Origin: an uncultured Bacteroidota bacterium
GTDB taxonomy: Bacteria > Bacteroidota > Bacteroidia > Flavobacteriales > Flavobacteriaceae
Assembly: GCA_902622575.1 (NCBI GenBank)
Contig: CACNQJ010000004.1
Span: forward strand, 51,991 to 115,990
Reading direction: 5' to 3'
DNA: 64,000 nucleotides
A model generated the notes under the pieces. That model had not been told where the DNA came from, ran no database searches, and saw nothing but the letters and a program-made list of their open reading frames with translations. The position numbers were made by a program, and so were the translations under genes. Positions 56,200 through 64,000 of the stretch are shown here, one piece after another (within the stretch, counting starts at the first letter, position 1; each line of letters begins with the position of its first letter).

Positions 56200-57204
56200 T
56201 TAAATAATGTTAACTTCTTCTTCAAGCAATATATCAAATTTTTTTCTAACTGATTCTTTAATTTTTTGAGAATAGTTGTAAATATCAATGCCTTTAGCTT
56301 TTCCTAAATTGATTATTACTAATGCCTGGTTTTTATAAACAGAAACATTTTTTTCTTCTTTTTTCTTAAAATCACATTTTTCAATTAACCATCCAGCTGA
56401 AATTTTATATTTGGATTTGCCGATATTGTAACTTACCAAATCAGGAAATGATAAGCCAATTTCTTTTAGCTTAGATTTTCCAATTGTAGGGTTTTTAAAA
56501 AAACTACCAGCATTTCCTGTTTTTTTGTAGTCTGGAAGTTTTTTCGATCTTATTTTACTTACACTTTCAGCAATGTTTTTTAGAGTAGGTTTATTAATAT
56601 GATTTTCCTTCAAAAATTGTTTTAGGGATGAATATTCAGTATTTATTTTATGATGAATCTTGGATAAACGTAGTGTAACATTAGTTATTATGAATTTGTT
56701 TTTCAAATCTTCTTTAAAAACTGAACTTCGATATGAAAAATTACAATCATCATTATTAAAAATTTTAATAGAACTGTTTTCAACAAACACTCCTCTACAA
56801 CTCTCTAATACATCTTTAATTTCTTTACCGTACGCACCAATATTTTGGATAGGTGCACTTCCAACATTTCCAGGGATAGAAACCAAATTTTCAATACCAC
56901 CAAAATCATTATCAATACACCACCACACTAGTTCATTCCAATTTTCACCTGCACCAACGGAAATTAAAACTTCTTTATCATCCTCGTTTATTATCTCAAT
57001 TCCCTTTATGTCAATTTTAATAACAGGATACTGAATGTTATTTCTAAATAAAATATTGGTACCTGCACCAAGAATTAATAATTTTTCACTTTTATTTAAA
57101 TCAAGAAAATCTAAGATTTGTTTTTCAGAATTAACACTAACAAATTTTTTTGCATAAGCATCTACGCCAAATGAGTTGAAGGGCTTTAGAGATGTTTTTT
57201 TCAA
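56200..57204 (-). CDS. murB: UDP-N-acetylenolpyruvoylglucosamine reductase MurB
   Basis: Reduces UDP-GlcNAc-enolpyruvate to UDP-MurNAc with FAD and NADPH. The 334-residue protein has the FAD-binding LGAGTNILF and SIPGNVGSAPIQNIGAYGKE (type I MurB), FSYRSSVF and the catalytic serine in GNAGSFFKNP. The start is TTG at 57204 followed by LKPFNSFGVDAYA, the usual N terminus. It heads the run with the small Cys-rich protein, sigma factor and transporter. Confidence 0.95.
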   Translation of the reverse strand: MKKTSLKPFNSFGVDAYAKKFVSVNSEKQILDFLDLNKSEKLLILGAGTNILFRNNIQYPVIKIDIKGIEIINEDDKEVLISVGAGENWNELVWWCIDNDFGGIENLVSIPGNVGSAPIQNIGAYGKEIKDVLESCRGVFVENSSIKIFNNDDCNFSYRSSVFKEDLKNKFIITNVTLRLSKIHHKINTEYSSLKQFLKENHINKPTLKNIAESVSKIRSKKLPDYKKTGNAGSFFKNPTIGKSKLKEIGLSFPDLVSYNIGKSKYKISAGWLIEKCDFKKKEEKNVSVYKNQALVIINLGKAKGIDIYNYSQKIKESVRKKFDILLEEEVNII

Positions 57205-57228
57205 AAATGTGTATTTATTTATTTTTAC

Positions 57229-57642
57229 TCACTTCTCCTTTTCATCTTCCTCCTCATCTTCATCCTCTTCAGGCAGGACCTCACCTTTAATTCTTAGGAC
57301 CACAGATGAGTTTTTCGAGTTAGAAACTACAGAAATTGCCTTCATAAAAAGTCCAACTCTTTTGGTGTCATATTCCACTTCAATTTCACCAGATTCGCCA
57401 GGCTGAACAGGTTTTTCAGGCTTTTTAGGAATAGTACATCCACATGACGAAGAAATTCTTTCAAAAACAAGAGGAGCGGTGCCAATATTTTTAAACTTAA
57501 AAACTCTTTTTCCATCTGACTCAAATTCAACTTCACCATAATCAATTGATGTAACCTCAAATTTAATTTCAGCTTGTTTTTGTTGAGAAAAAACAAAAAA
57601 AGAAATTAATAATGTGATTGAAATAAGTATTGAATTTTTCAT
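57229..57642 (-). CDS. DUF1573 exported protein with acidic tail
   Basis: A 137-residue exported protein with a signal peptide (about 1-20, ending FVFSQ) and one Ig-like DUF1573 domain: IDYGEVEFESDGKRVFKFKN, the SSCGCTIPKKP motif with its two cysteines, and PGESGEIEVEYDTKR. The last 14 residues are nearly all Glu and Asp. Such proteins are common in Bacteroidota, often several per genome, without a known role. It precedes murB by 24 bases on the same strand. Confidence 0.88.
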   Translation of the reverse strand: MKNSILISITLLISFFVFSQQKQAEIKFEVTSIDYGEVEFESDGKRVFKFKNIGTAPLVFERISSSCGCTIPKKPEKPVQPGESGEIEVEYDTKRVGLFMKAISVVSNSKNSSVVLRIKGEVLPEEDEDEEEDEKEK

Positions 57643-57724
57643 TGCTAATAATTTTTATTAAAAATAATTCATTTAAATCCTTTTACAAAAATTATTTTCC
57701 CTTTTAAATCTTTATCTAGTTAGT

Positions 57725-57732
57725 TACTTTTG
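57725..57732 (+). promoter_or_regulatory. Putative -7 element (TACTTTTG) of valS
   Basis: Exact TAnnTTTG match ending 14 bases before the valS ATG. No TTG at the usual -33 spacing. Confidence 0.4.
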
Positions 57733-57746
57733 TTTAAATTAAAGAA

Positions 57747-60359
57747 ATGGGAATTGATAAAGTTTATAATTCTAAGCTAGTTGAAAAAAAATGGTTGAAA
57801 GTTTGGAGTGATGATAAGTTATTTAAATCTATCCCTGATAATCGACCTTCTTACACAATAGTTATACCTCCCCCTAATGTAACTGGCATATTACACATGG
57901 GTCACATGCTTAACAACACCATACAGGATATACTGATAAGAAGGGCAAGACTTAGGGGCTTCAATGTTTGTTGGGTGCCTGGTACCGATCATGCATCTAT
58001 TGCAACTGAAGCTAAAGTCGTTAAAATGTTAAGAGACAAAGGCATAACTAAAACTGATATTAGTAGAGAAAAATTTTTGGATTATGCATGGGAATGGACA
58101 GATAAGCACGGAGGCCTTATTTTAGATCAATTAAAAAGAATTGGATGCTCATGTGATTGGAGTAGAACAAAATTTACTTTAGATGATGATTTATCAGAGT
58201 CAGTTATCAAAACCTTTATTAAGCTATTTAATGAGGGATATCTTTACAGAGACAAAAAAATTGTTAATTGGGATCCAGAGGCCAAAACAACTCTATCTAA
58301 CGAGGAAGTTATCTACAAGGAGGAAGAGGCTGATCTTTATTATTTAAAATATAAAATTGTTGGAAGTAATGATTATTTATCCATTGCTACAACACGACCA
58401 GAAACTATTTTCGGTGACACTGCAGTGGCAATAAACTCAAAAGATAAAAGATATAAAAAATTAAAAAACAAAAAACTTGTTGTTCCATTAGTAAATCGTG
58501 AAATTCCAATAGTTTACGATGAGTCTGTAGAAATTGAATTTGGAACTGGATGTTTAAAAGTGACTCCAGCTCACAGTGAAAAAGATTTCTTGATAGGAAA
58601 AAAACACAAACTTGAAATCATTGACATTTTTAATGATGATGCAACCCTTAATGATAATGCTATTCACTACTCAGGAAAAGATAGATTTAAGGCTAAAAAG
58701 GAGATCGTTGATGAATTAAATGCTAAAGGTTTAATTTCAAAAATTGAAAACTATAACCACAATATTGCTCTATCTGAAAGAACCAATTGTGTTGTTGAAC
58801 CAAAGCTATCCTTGCAATGGTTTGTTAAAATGAAAGAATTGGCAAAACCCGCCATTGATGCAGTAAAAAATGGTGACATTAAATTTCATCCAAAAAAATA
58901 TGTAAATGTTTATAGAAATTGGATGGAAAATATAAGAGACTGGAACATATCTAGACAATTGTATTGGGGCCATCGGATCCCTGTGTTTTATTTAAAAAAG
59001 GATAATTCAAAATTTGTTGTTGCTAAAAATAGAGAAGATGCATTGATTGAGTTCAAAACAAAATTTAATGCAGTCGATTTAAATTTTGATGATATAATTC
59101 AAGATGATGATGTTCTGGATACTTGGTTTTCATCATGGCTATGGCCTATCAGTGTTTTTGATGGTATTAGGTTTCCAGAGGGAAGAGATATTAATTATTA
59201 TTATCCAACGTCTGACATAGTAACAGGACCAGATATTTTATTTTTTTGGATTGCAAGGATGATAATGAGTGGTTATTATTTAAGAAATAAAAAACCCTTT
59301 GATAATGTATATTTTACAGGTCTTGTTAGAGACGATAAGGGAAGAAAAATGTCAAAACAACTAGGAAATTCACCGGATCCAATTGAGCTTATTGAGAATT
59401 ATGGTGCAGATGGTGTTAGAATTGGATTATTATTTTCAGCTCCAGCTGGAAACGATTTATTATTTGATACTAAATTATGTGAGCAAGGGAAAAATTTTTC
59501 AAATAAAATATGGAATGCTTTTAGACTAATTGATGGTTTTGAAGTTTCTCCAAAAAAAGAACAGGAACTATATGAAATAGCTGCTATAAAGTGGTTTAAT
59601 GAGAAATTAAAATTAAAAATTAACGATATAGATAATGCCTTTGATAACTTTAAAATATCCGAGGCTCTTATGACAACTTATAAACTTGTCTGGGATGATT
59701 TTTGCTCAATTTTTTTGGAAATAGTAAAGCCAAAGTTTGGTGAAAAAATATCAAAAAAAACAATCTTGGAGGTAAACAATTTGTTCATTAAAATTTTATC
59801 GATTTTACAGCCTTTTATGCCTTTTATTACATCAGAAGTTCTAGAAAATATTTCCAGATCAACTAAAAACCTAGACTGGCCAAAAACTAATAAAATTGAT
59901 ATTGAAGTTATAGCAAACTTTGAACATGTAAATGAGCTCATAACTAAAATTAGAAACTTTAAGAAAACCAATTCAATAGGTTTCAAGGATTCGGTTAAAT
60001 TATATTATGAAAATAAAATCCTAGATGATGAATTAAAAAGTGTTTTACAAAAGCTTACAAATTGTGAATTAAATCAATCTGAAATAAATGGGTCTGTAAA
60101 AATGAATTCTATAATGGTTGGTAAATACAATTATTTTATTGATTCTGATAAAAATTTAAGTGAGGAGGGTATTTTAAAAATTAAGGAGGACTTGAACTAC
60201 AATATTGGATTTAAAAATATTCTTGAAAAAAAATTATCAAATAAAAAATTTGTAGACAATGCCCCGAAAGATGTAGTTGAAAATGAAAAGAAAAAACTTG
60301 ATGATGTACTATCTAAAATTATTAGTTTAAAAAATAAAATCAATAACTTAGGTAGTTAA
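57747..60359 (+). CDS. valS: Valine--tRNA ligase
   Basis: Charges tRNA-Val. The 870-residue class I enzyme has the HIGH box as HMGH in PPPNVTGILHMGHML, the editing domain with TTRPETIFGDTAVA, a DVLDTWFSSWLWP block, GRKMSKQLGNSPDP (KMSKS box) and a C-terminal coiled-coil tail (about 800-870). The tRNA it charges is also encoded in this window. Its TAA shares the palindrome TTAA with the stop of the convergent psd gene. Confidence 0.97.
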   Translation: MGIDKVYNSKLVEKKWLKVWSDDKLFKSIPDNRPSYTIVIPPPNVTGILHMGHMLNNTIQDILIRRARLRGFNVCWVPGTDHASIATEAKVVKMLRDKGITKTDISREKFLDYAWEWTDKHGGLILDQLKRIGCSCDWSRTKFTLDDDLSESVIKTFIKLFNEGYLYRDKKIVNWDPEAKTTLSNEEVIYKEEEADLYYLKYKIVGSNDYLSIATTRPETIFGDTAVAINSKDKRYKKLKNKKLVVPLVNREIPIVYDESVEIEFGTGCLKVTPAHSEKDFLIGKKHKLEIIDIFNDDATLNDNAIHYSGKDRFKAKKEIVDELNAKGLISKIENYNHNIALSERTNCVVEPKLSLQWFVKMKELAKPAIDAVKNGDIKFHPKKYVNVYRNWMENIRDWNISRQLYWGHRIPVFYLKKDNSKFVVAKNREDALIEFKTKFNAVDLNFDDIIQDDDVLDTWFSSWLWPISVFDGIRFPEGRDINYYYPTSDIVTGPDILFFWIARMIMSGYYLRNKKPFDNVYFTGLVRDDKGRKMSKQLGNSPDPIELIENYGADGVRIGLLFSAPAGNDLLFDTKLCEQGKNFSNKIWNAFRLIDGFEVSPKKEQELYEIAAIKWFNEKLKLKINDIDNAFDNFKISEALMTTYKLVWDDFCSIFLEIVKPKFGEKISKKTILEVNNLFIKILSILQPFMPFITSEVLENISRSTKNLDWPKTNKIDIEVIANFEHVNELITKIRNFKKTNSIGFKDSVKLYYENKILDDELKSVLQKLTNCELNQSEINGSVKMNSIMVGKYNYFIDSDKNLSEEGILKIKEDLNYNIGFKNILEKKLSNKKFVDNAPKDVVENEKKKLDDVLSKIISLKNKINNLGS

Positions 60360-61006
60360 AATTCTGATATTATATCTTCTCCTCCTTTTACACTTTGATT
60401 GATTTTAACATTCAAATTTGAATCAACGGGAAGAAATAAATCAACTCTCGAACCAAATTTAATAAAACCAGCATCTTTGCCTTGAATAACATTTTTATCG
60501 ACTTTAGCATAGTTTACAATTCTTCTTGCTACTGCACCGGCAATTTGTCTATAAAGAATTTCGCCAACAGCATTGTTTTCTATTACAACTGTAGTTCTTT
60601 CATTTTTTTCAGAAGATTTAGGATGCCAAGCAACTAGATATTTTCCAGGATGATATTTACTATATTTAACTAAACCAGAAATAGGATATCTGGTGACATG
60701 AACATTTAAAGGGGACATAAAAATTGATACTTGAATCCTATCATCCTTAAAGTATTCTTTCTCATAAACTTTTTCAATATTAACTATTTTACCATCAACA
60801 GGTGAAATTATATGCTTATCATTAAGGGTCGTATGACGAGTTGGGTTTCTAAAAAATTGAAGTACAAGAACTAGAACTACAATTGAAGCTGTTTGAAGAA
60901 AAACCTTATTTAAGCCATCTGAAAAAATATATTCAAGAAGTAATATATCGGCTATTACAGCAAATAAAAAAATTAAAATTATTGTATGACCCTCTTTATG
61001 AAACAT
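60356..61006 (-). CDS. psd: Phosphatidylserine decarboxylase (short form)
   Basis: Makes phosphatidylethanolamine. The 216-residue protein is of the short, archaeal-like form common in Bacteroidota. It has two N-terminal membrane helices (about 10-50), the FRNPTR and SPVDGKI motifs, SIFMSPLNVHVTR and the self-cleavage site GSR in IKFGSRVDL, where the serine becomes the pyruvoyl group. It follows cdsA by 3 bases, the enzyme that makes its pathway's CDP-diacylglycerol. Confidence 0.95.
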   Translation of the reverse strand: MFHKEGHTIILIFLFAVIADILLLEYIFSDGLNKVFLQTASIVVLVLVLQFFRNPTRHTTLNDKHIISPVDGKIVNIEKVYEKEYFKDDRIQVSIFMSPLNVHVTRYPISGLVKYSKYHPGKYLVAWHPKSSEKNERTTVVIENNAVGEILYRQIAGAVARRIVNYAKVDKNVIQGKDAGFIKFGSRVDLFLPVDSNLNVKINQSVKGGEDIISEF

Positions 61007-61009
61007 TTG

Positions 61010-61888
61010 CTATAAAAATTGGAAGATAAAATATAGAATTGGAAATGAAAAAATTATACTATCTAATCTATCGTATATACCACCATGACCAGGTAATAAT
61101 TTTCCAAAATCTTTGATTTTTAATTCACGTTTTATTTTGGATTGTACTAAATCCCCCAGAATTGCAAAAAAACATGTTAAAACACAAAGTATTATTATCA
61201 ATATGCTACCTACATCGCTTATGTATAGTGAAATTAAAAATCCATATAAAATTGAAAAAATCATTGAAGCTAGTGCGCCTTCAACAGTTTTTTTTGGCGA
61301 CAGGGATTCAAATAGTTTTGTTTTTCCATAATTAACACCAATTAAATATCCCACTGTATCTATTCCCCAAATTAAAAATAAATATGCTAAAATTACTTTT
61401 TTAATATCAACAAAATCGAAAGAAATGATAGAATAAATTATTACTAAAAATGAAAAATTAACTCCAAATAATGGCCATGCTTTACTTAATCGCTTGTACT
61501 TAAAAAGTTTTTTATTTAGAAATAGACAATAAAGATGAATAATGGATAATGATATAGTTGCGAAAAGAAAAATAATTAATAAGGGTCCAATATCTTTAGT
61601 TGGTATCTCATTACTAATAACCGGTAATAATCCAAAAGTAATGCTTAAAAATAGTGGTAAAAATTCTGTATTCATAAAAAGTCCTGGAGCTAACCCCTTT
61701 CCTGAGCCCCATTTTATAAATTCGAAATGCTCCTCGTCTTTTCTTAAAACTCTTCCATATTCAATAATTATAATAACACAAAATATTACCAATAGTATAA
61801 TAAAGGGTTTGTAACCATAGTAAATAGATCCAAGAATGGCCAACACATAAAAAATTGATGAAATAATTCTAGGAAATAAGTCTTTCAT
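61010..61888 (-). CDS. cdsA: Phosphatidate cytidylyltransferase CdsA
   Basis: Makes CDP-diacylglycerol for all phospholipids. The 292-residue polytopic membrane protein has about eight helices and the C-terminal family signature: [14 protein letters not shown] and then [35 protein letters not shown] (seen as [10 protein letters not shown] and [14 protein letters not shown]). Its ATG overlaps the LUD gene stop by one base (TAATG). Confidence 0.95.
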   Translation of the reverse strand: MKDLFPRIISSIFYVLAILGSIYYGYKPFIILLVIFCVIIIIEYGRVLRKDEEHFEFIKWGSGKGLAPGLFMNTEFLPLFLSITFGLLPVISNEIPTKDIGPLLIIFLFATISLSIIHLYCLFLNKKLFKYKRLSKAWPLFGVNFSFLVIIYSIISFDFVDIKKVILAYLFLIWGIDTVGYLIGVNYGKTKLFESLSPKKTVEGALASMIFSILYGFLISLYISDVGSILIIILCVLTCFFAILGDLVQSKIKRELKIKDFGKLLPGHGGIYDRLDSIIFSFPILYFIFQFL

Positions 61889-62505
61889 TATAGATCTTCC
61901 AGCAGAATCAAATATAAATTTTTAGCACTAGATCCATAGGTTAGAAAATTTAAATCTTCTCCATCCCCTTTATTAAAGTTTTTAATGGATGTTATGTTTG
62001 AAGGTAAGTTATTTGAATATTTTATTCTTATACCCTCAAGTCCTTTACTCAAAGTTTCTGATAATTGACTTGTTCTTGCCATAACAATTATATTGTTAGG
62101 TAAATCATTTGACTTATATGACTGAATTTGTTTAGCACTAACTAGTATACTACCATCCTTAGCAACAAGAAACTCACAATCAGTAATGAATAAATTAGAG
62201 TTCAGATTAGATTTATTAAATTTTAATTTATTATTTGGGATGTAGTGGTTTGTAAAGGTGTCATTAAAACACAAAATACTTTTTTCTGCCCAATCGTTTT
62301 CTTCAATAATTTTGTTAAAATAGTCTTCACATTCAACTGAATCCGTTGCATACAAGAACTTACCTCCATTTGAGCTGAAATTTAATGTGAATTTATCTTC
62401 TACTAACTCATCTTTCTTTGGAAGGTACTTGTATTCTTCTTCACTTGAATCCTTTTCTTGATTAGATTTTTTAGAACCAAAAAATGATCGAAAAATTTTC
62501 TTCAA
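61888..62505 (-). CDS. LUD domain protein (LutC/YkgG-like)
   Basis: A 205-residue protein with a basic and acidic N-terminal segment and a LUD fold: [50 protein letters not shown] and [13 protein letters not shown]. In lactate utilisation operons LutC works with LutA and LutB; neither is here. The single LUD gene between ftsH and cdsA is a recurrent flavobacterial arrangement as far as I recall, so a role tied to membrane upkeep is possible but unproven. Confidence 0.82.
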   Translation of the reverse strand: MKKIFRSFFGSKKSNQEKDSSEEEYKYLPKKDELVEDKFTLNFSSNGGKFLYATDSVECEDYFNKIIEENDWAEKSILCFNDTFTNHYIPNNKLKFNKSNLNSNLFITDCEFLVAKDGSILVSAKQIQSYKSNDLPNNIIVMARTSQLSETLSKGLEGIRIKYSNNLPSNITSIKNFNKGDGEDLNFLTYGSSAKNLYLILLEDL

Positions 62506-62554
62506 AAGAGTTATTTACTATAAAGATAGTAATTAAAGAAAGTTATAAAAAAAC

Positions 62555-64000
62555 TTATTTTTTTTCTCCAAGTTTTTTTTCATCAAAAGGTCTATCACCG
62601 AAAATTCTAACCAAATCTTCTTTAAATATGACCTCTTTTTCAAGAAGGTAGTCAGCTAATTCTTCTAGTTTCTTTTTATGTTTTTTCAGAAGACCAATTG
62701 CTCTCTTGAACTGAGTTTCTATTATGTTAGATATTTCTTTGTCAATGATTTGGGCGGTAGTATCGCTGTAAGGTTTTGTAAAACCATAATCGTTTTGGCC
62801 TGATGAATCGTAATAGGTAAGATTACCTATTTTGTCATTGAGACCATAAACAGTTACCATTGACCTAGCTTGTTTGGTTACTTTTTCAAGATCGCTTAAT
62901 GCACCGGTTGATATTTTATTAAATATAACTTTTTCTGCAGCTCTTCCACCCAGCGCAGCACACATCTCGTCAAGAATTTGCTCTGTACTAACAATTTGTC
63001 TTTCCTCAGGTAAATACCAGGCAGCTCCTAAAGATCTTCCTCTTGGTACTATTGTTACTTTAACTAATGGTGCAGCATGCTCTAACATCCAACTTACAGT
63101 AGCATGACCTGCCTCATGATAAGCGATTGTTTTCTTTTCTTTAGGTGAGATTATTTTATTTTTCTTTTCGAGACCACCAACAATTCTGTCAACCGCATCT
63201 AAAAAATCTTGTTTACCTACAGATTTTTTTGATTTTCTTGCTGCTATTAGTGCTGCTTCATTACAAACATTAGCTATATCAGCGCCGGAGAAACCAGGTG
63301 TTTGCTTCGATAGGAAGTCTACATCTAGATCCCTGGCTTTTTTTAAGGGTTTAAGATGAACTTCAAAAATTTCTTTTCTTTCTCTAACATCAGGAAGATC
63401 GACATAAATTTGCCTGTCAAATCTACCAGCTCTCATTAGCGCTTTGTCTAGTACATCTGCACGGTTGGTAGCAGCCATGACAATTACATTAGTATTGGTT
63501 CCGAATCCATCCATTTCAGTTAATAATTGATTTAAGGTATTTTCTCTTTCATCATTGGAACCTGTTATACTATTTTTTCCACGAGCTCTGCCAATAGCAT
63601 CAATCTCATCAATAAAAATGATTGATGGAGATTTTTCTTTAGCTTGCTTAAATAAATCACGGACTCTTGAGGCACCAACACCTACAAACATTTCTACAAA
63701 ATCAGAACCAGATAATGAGAAAAAGGGAACTTTAGCTTCTCCAGCAACAGCTTTTGCTAACAAAGTTTTTCCTGTTCCAGGCAGACCAACAAGTAAAGCT
63801 CCTTTTGGAATTTTACCACCTAATTTTGTGTATTTAGATGGACTCTTTAAAAAATCTACTATTTCTTTCACCTCTTCTTTGGCTCCCTCTAAACCTGCAA
63901 CATCTTTAAAAGTTACTTTTGTGTCCTTATTACCATCAAATAATTTTGCTCTGGATTTACCAATACTGAAAATTTGAGAACCACCAGCCCCGGCACCCCC
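62555..64000 (-). CDS. ftsH: ATP-dependent zinc metalloprotease FtsH (5' end outside the window)
   Basis: Membrane-bound AAA+ protease for quality control of membrane proteins. The frame is open from the right edge; 481 residues are visible, lacking the N-terminal membrane part. The visible part begins with a Gly-rich linker and [12 protein letters not shown], then Walker A as GLPGTGKT (usually GPPGTGKT), Walker [10 protein letters not shown], the SRH region [19 protein letters not shown] and the zinc site HEAGH. An internal ATG at 63871 is not the start, because conserved sequence continues upstream in the same frame. Confidence 0.96.
   Translation of the reverse strand, partial: GGAGAGGSQIFSIGKSRAKLFDGNKDTKVTFKDVAGLEGAKEEVKEIVDFLKSPSKYTKLGGKIPKGALLVGLPGTGKTLLAKAVAGEAKVPFFSLSGSDFVEMFVGVGASRVRDLFKQAKEKSPSIIFIDEIDAIGRARGKNSITGSNDERENTLNQLLTEMDGFGTNTNVIVMAATNRADVLDKALMRAGRFDRQIYVDLPDVRERKEIFEVHLKPLKKARDLDVDFLSKQTPGFSGADIANVCNEAALIAARKSKKSVGKQDFLDAVDRIVGGLEKKNKIISPKEKKTIAYHEAGHATVSWMLEHAAPLVKVTIVPRGRSLGAAWYLPEERQIVSTEQILDEMCAALGGRAAEKVIFNKISTGALSDLEKVTKQARSMVTVYGLNDKIGNLTYYDSSGQNDYGFTKPYSDTTAQIIDKEISNIIETQFKRAIGLLKKHKKKLEELADYLLEKEVIFKEDLVRIFGDRPFDEKKLGEKK

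Noticed and set aside
63555..63977. 140-codon open frame on the plus strand opposite ftsH
   Set aside because: Antisense to the conserved AAA+ domain; no recognisable features of its own.

Overview
The window is a stretch of core chromosome from an AT-rich marine-type member of the Bacteroidota, most likely a flavobacterium. The evidence is a complete gldK-gldL-gldM-gldN run (core and motor of the type IX secretion system and gliding apparatus), a T9SS C-terminal sorting domain on a DUF1501 protein, Bacteroidota-type lipoproteins and a putative porin, a GltB/GltD pair, NhaD, and promoters of the TAnnTTTG type peculiar to this phylum. Gene spacing is very tight, many starts are TTG or GTG, and convergent genes usually share their last bases. 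No IS element, prophage, CRISPR array or rRNA was seen.

Layout. 1-2.7 kb (minus): a sigma-54 activator cut by the left edge, after miaB. 2.8-12.2 kb (plus): topA, an arginase-fold protein without the metal ligands, gldKLMN, then two small NTF2-like lipoproteins, closed by a hairpin terminator. 12.3-18 kb (minus): aconitase, an S9 prolyl-oligopeptidase-type peptidase and a clan GH-A glycosidase lipoprotein. 18.1-20.5 kb: initiator tRNA (minus) divergent from era-der (plus). 20.5-35.7 kb: a mosaic of short units (MerR-type regulator, M23 peptidase, alaS, DUF4136 lipoprotein, glucosaminidase-LysM protein, zinc metalloprotease, lysS, lipB, an unknown 774-residue lipoprotein with rnhB, putative porin). 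35.7-41.7 kb (minus): gltB-gltD. 41.9-44.5 kb (plus): nhaD, folC, tRNA-Val. 44.6-50.7 kb: the most accessory-looking block (unknown lipoprotein, DoxX-like protein, alpha/beta hydrolase, DUF1295 protein, DUF1800-DUF1501 pair). 50.7-57.6 kb: zinc-ribbon-family protein that has lost its cysteines, Nif3 family, lpxK, and a minus-strand run murB - Cys-rich 69-residue protein - ECF sigma - Nramp-like transporter - lipA, then a DUF1573 protein. 57.7-64 kb: valS, and a minus-strand run ftsH (cut by the right edge) - LUD protein - cdsA - psd.

The genes serve translation (alaS, lysS, valS, two tRNAs, miaB, era, der), envelope building (lpxK, murB, cdsA, psd, M23, glucosaminidase), lipoate synthesis (lipA, lipB), nitrogen assimilation (gltBD), the TCA cycle (acn), and protein secretion to the surface (gldKLMN with at least one cargo).

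I found no clear new multi-gene defence or mobile system. The observations I rate highest are: a GldL whose membrane segments have lost two of the four charged residues known to matter for the T9SS motor; a DUF1501 protein carrying both a twin-arginine motif and a T9SS sorting domain; a recurring TAnnTTTG element, which at era and lysS lies so close to the start codon that the mRNAs should be leaderless; stop codons of convergent genes interlocked in shared palindromes; and a conserved-looking cluster of ECF sigma, Nramp-like transporter and small Cys-rich membrane protein.
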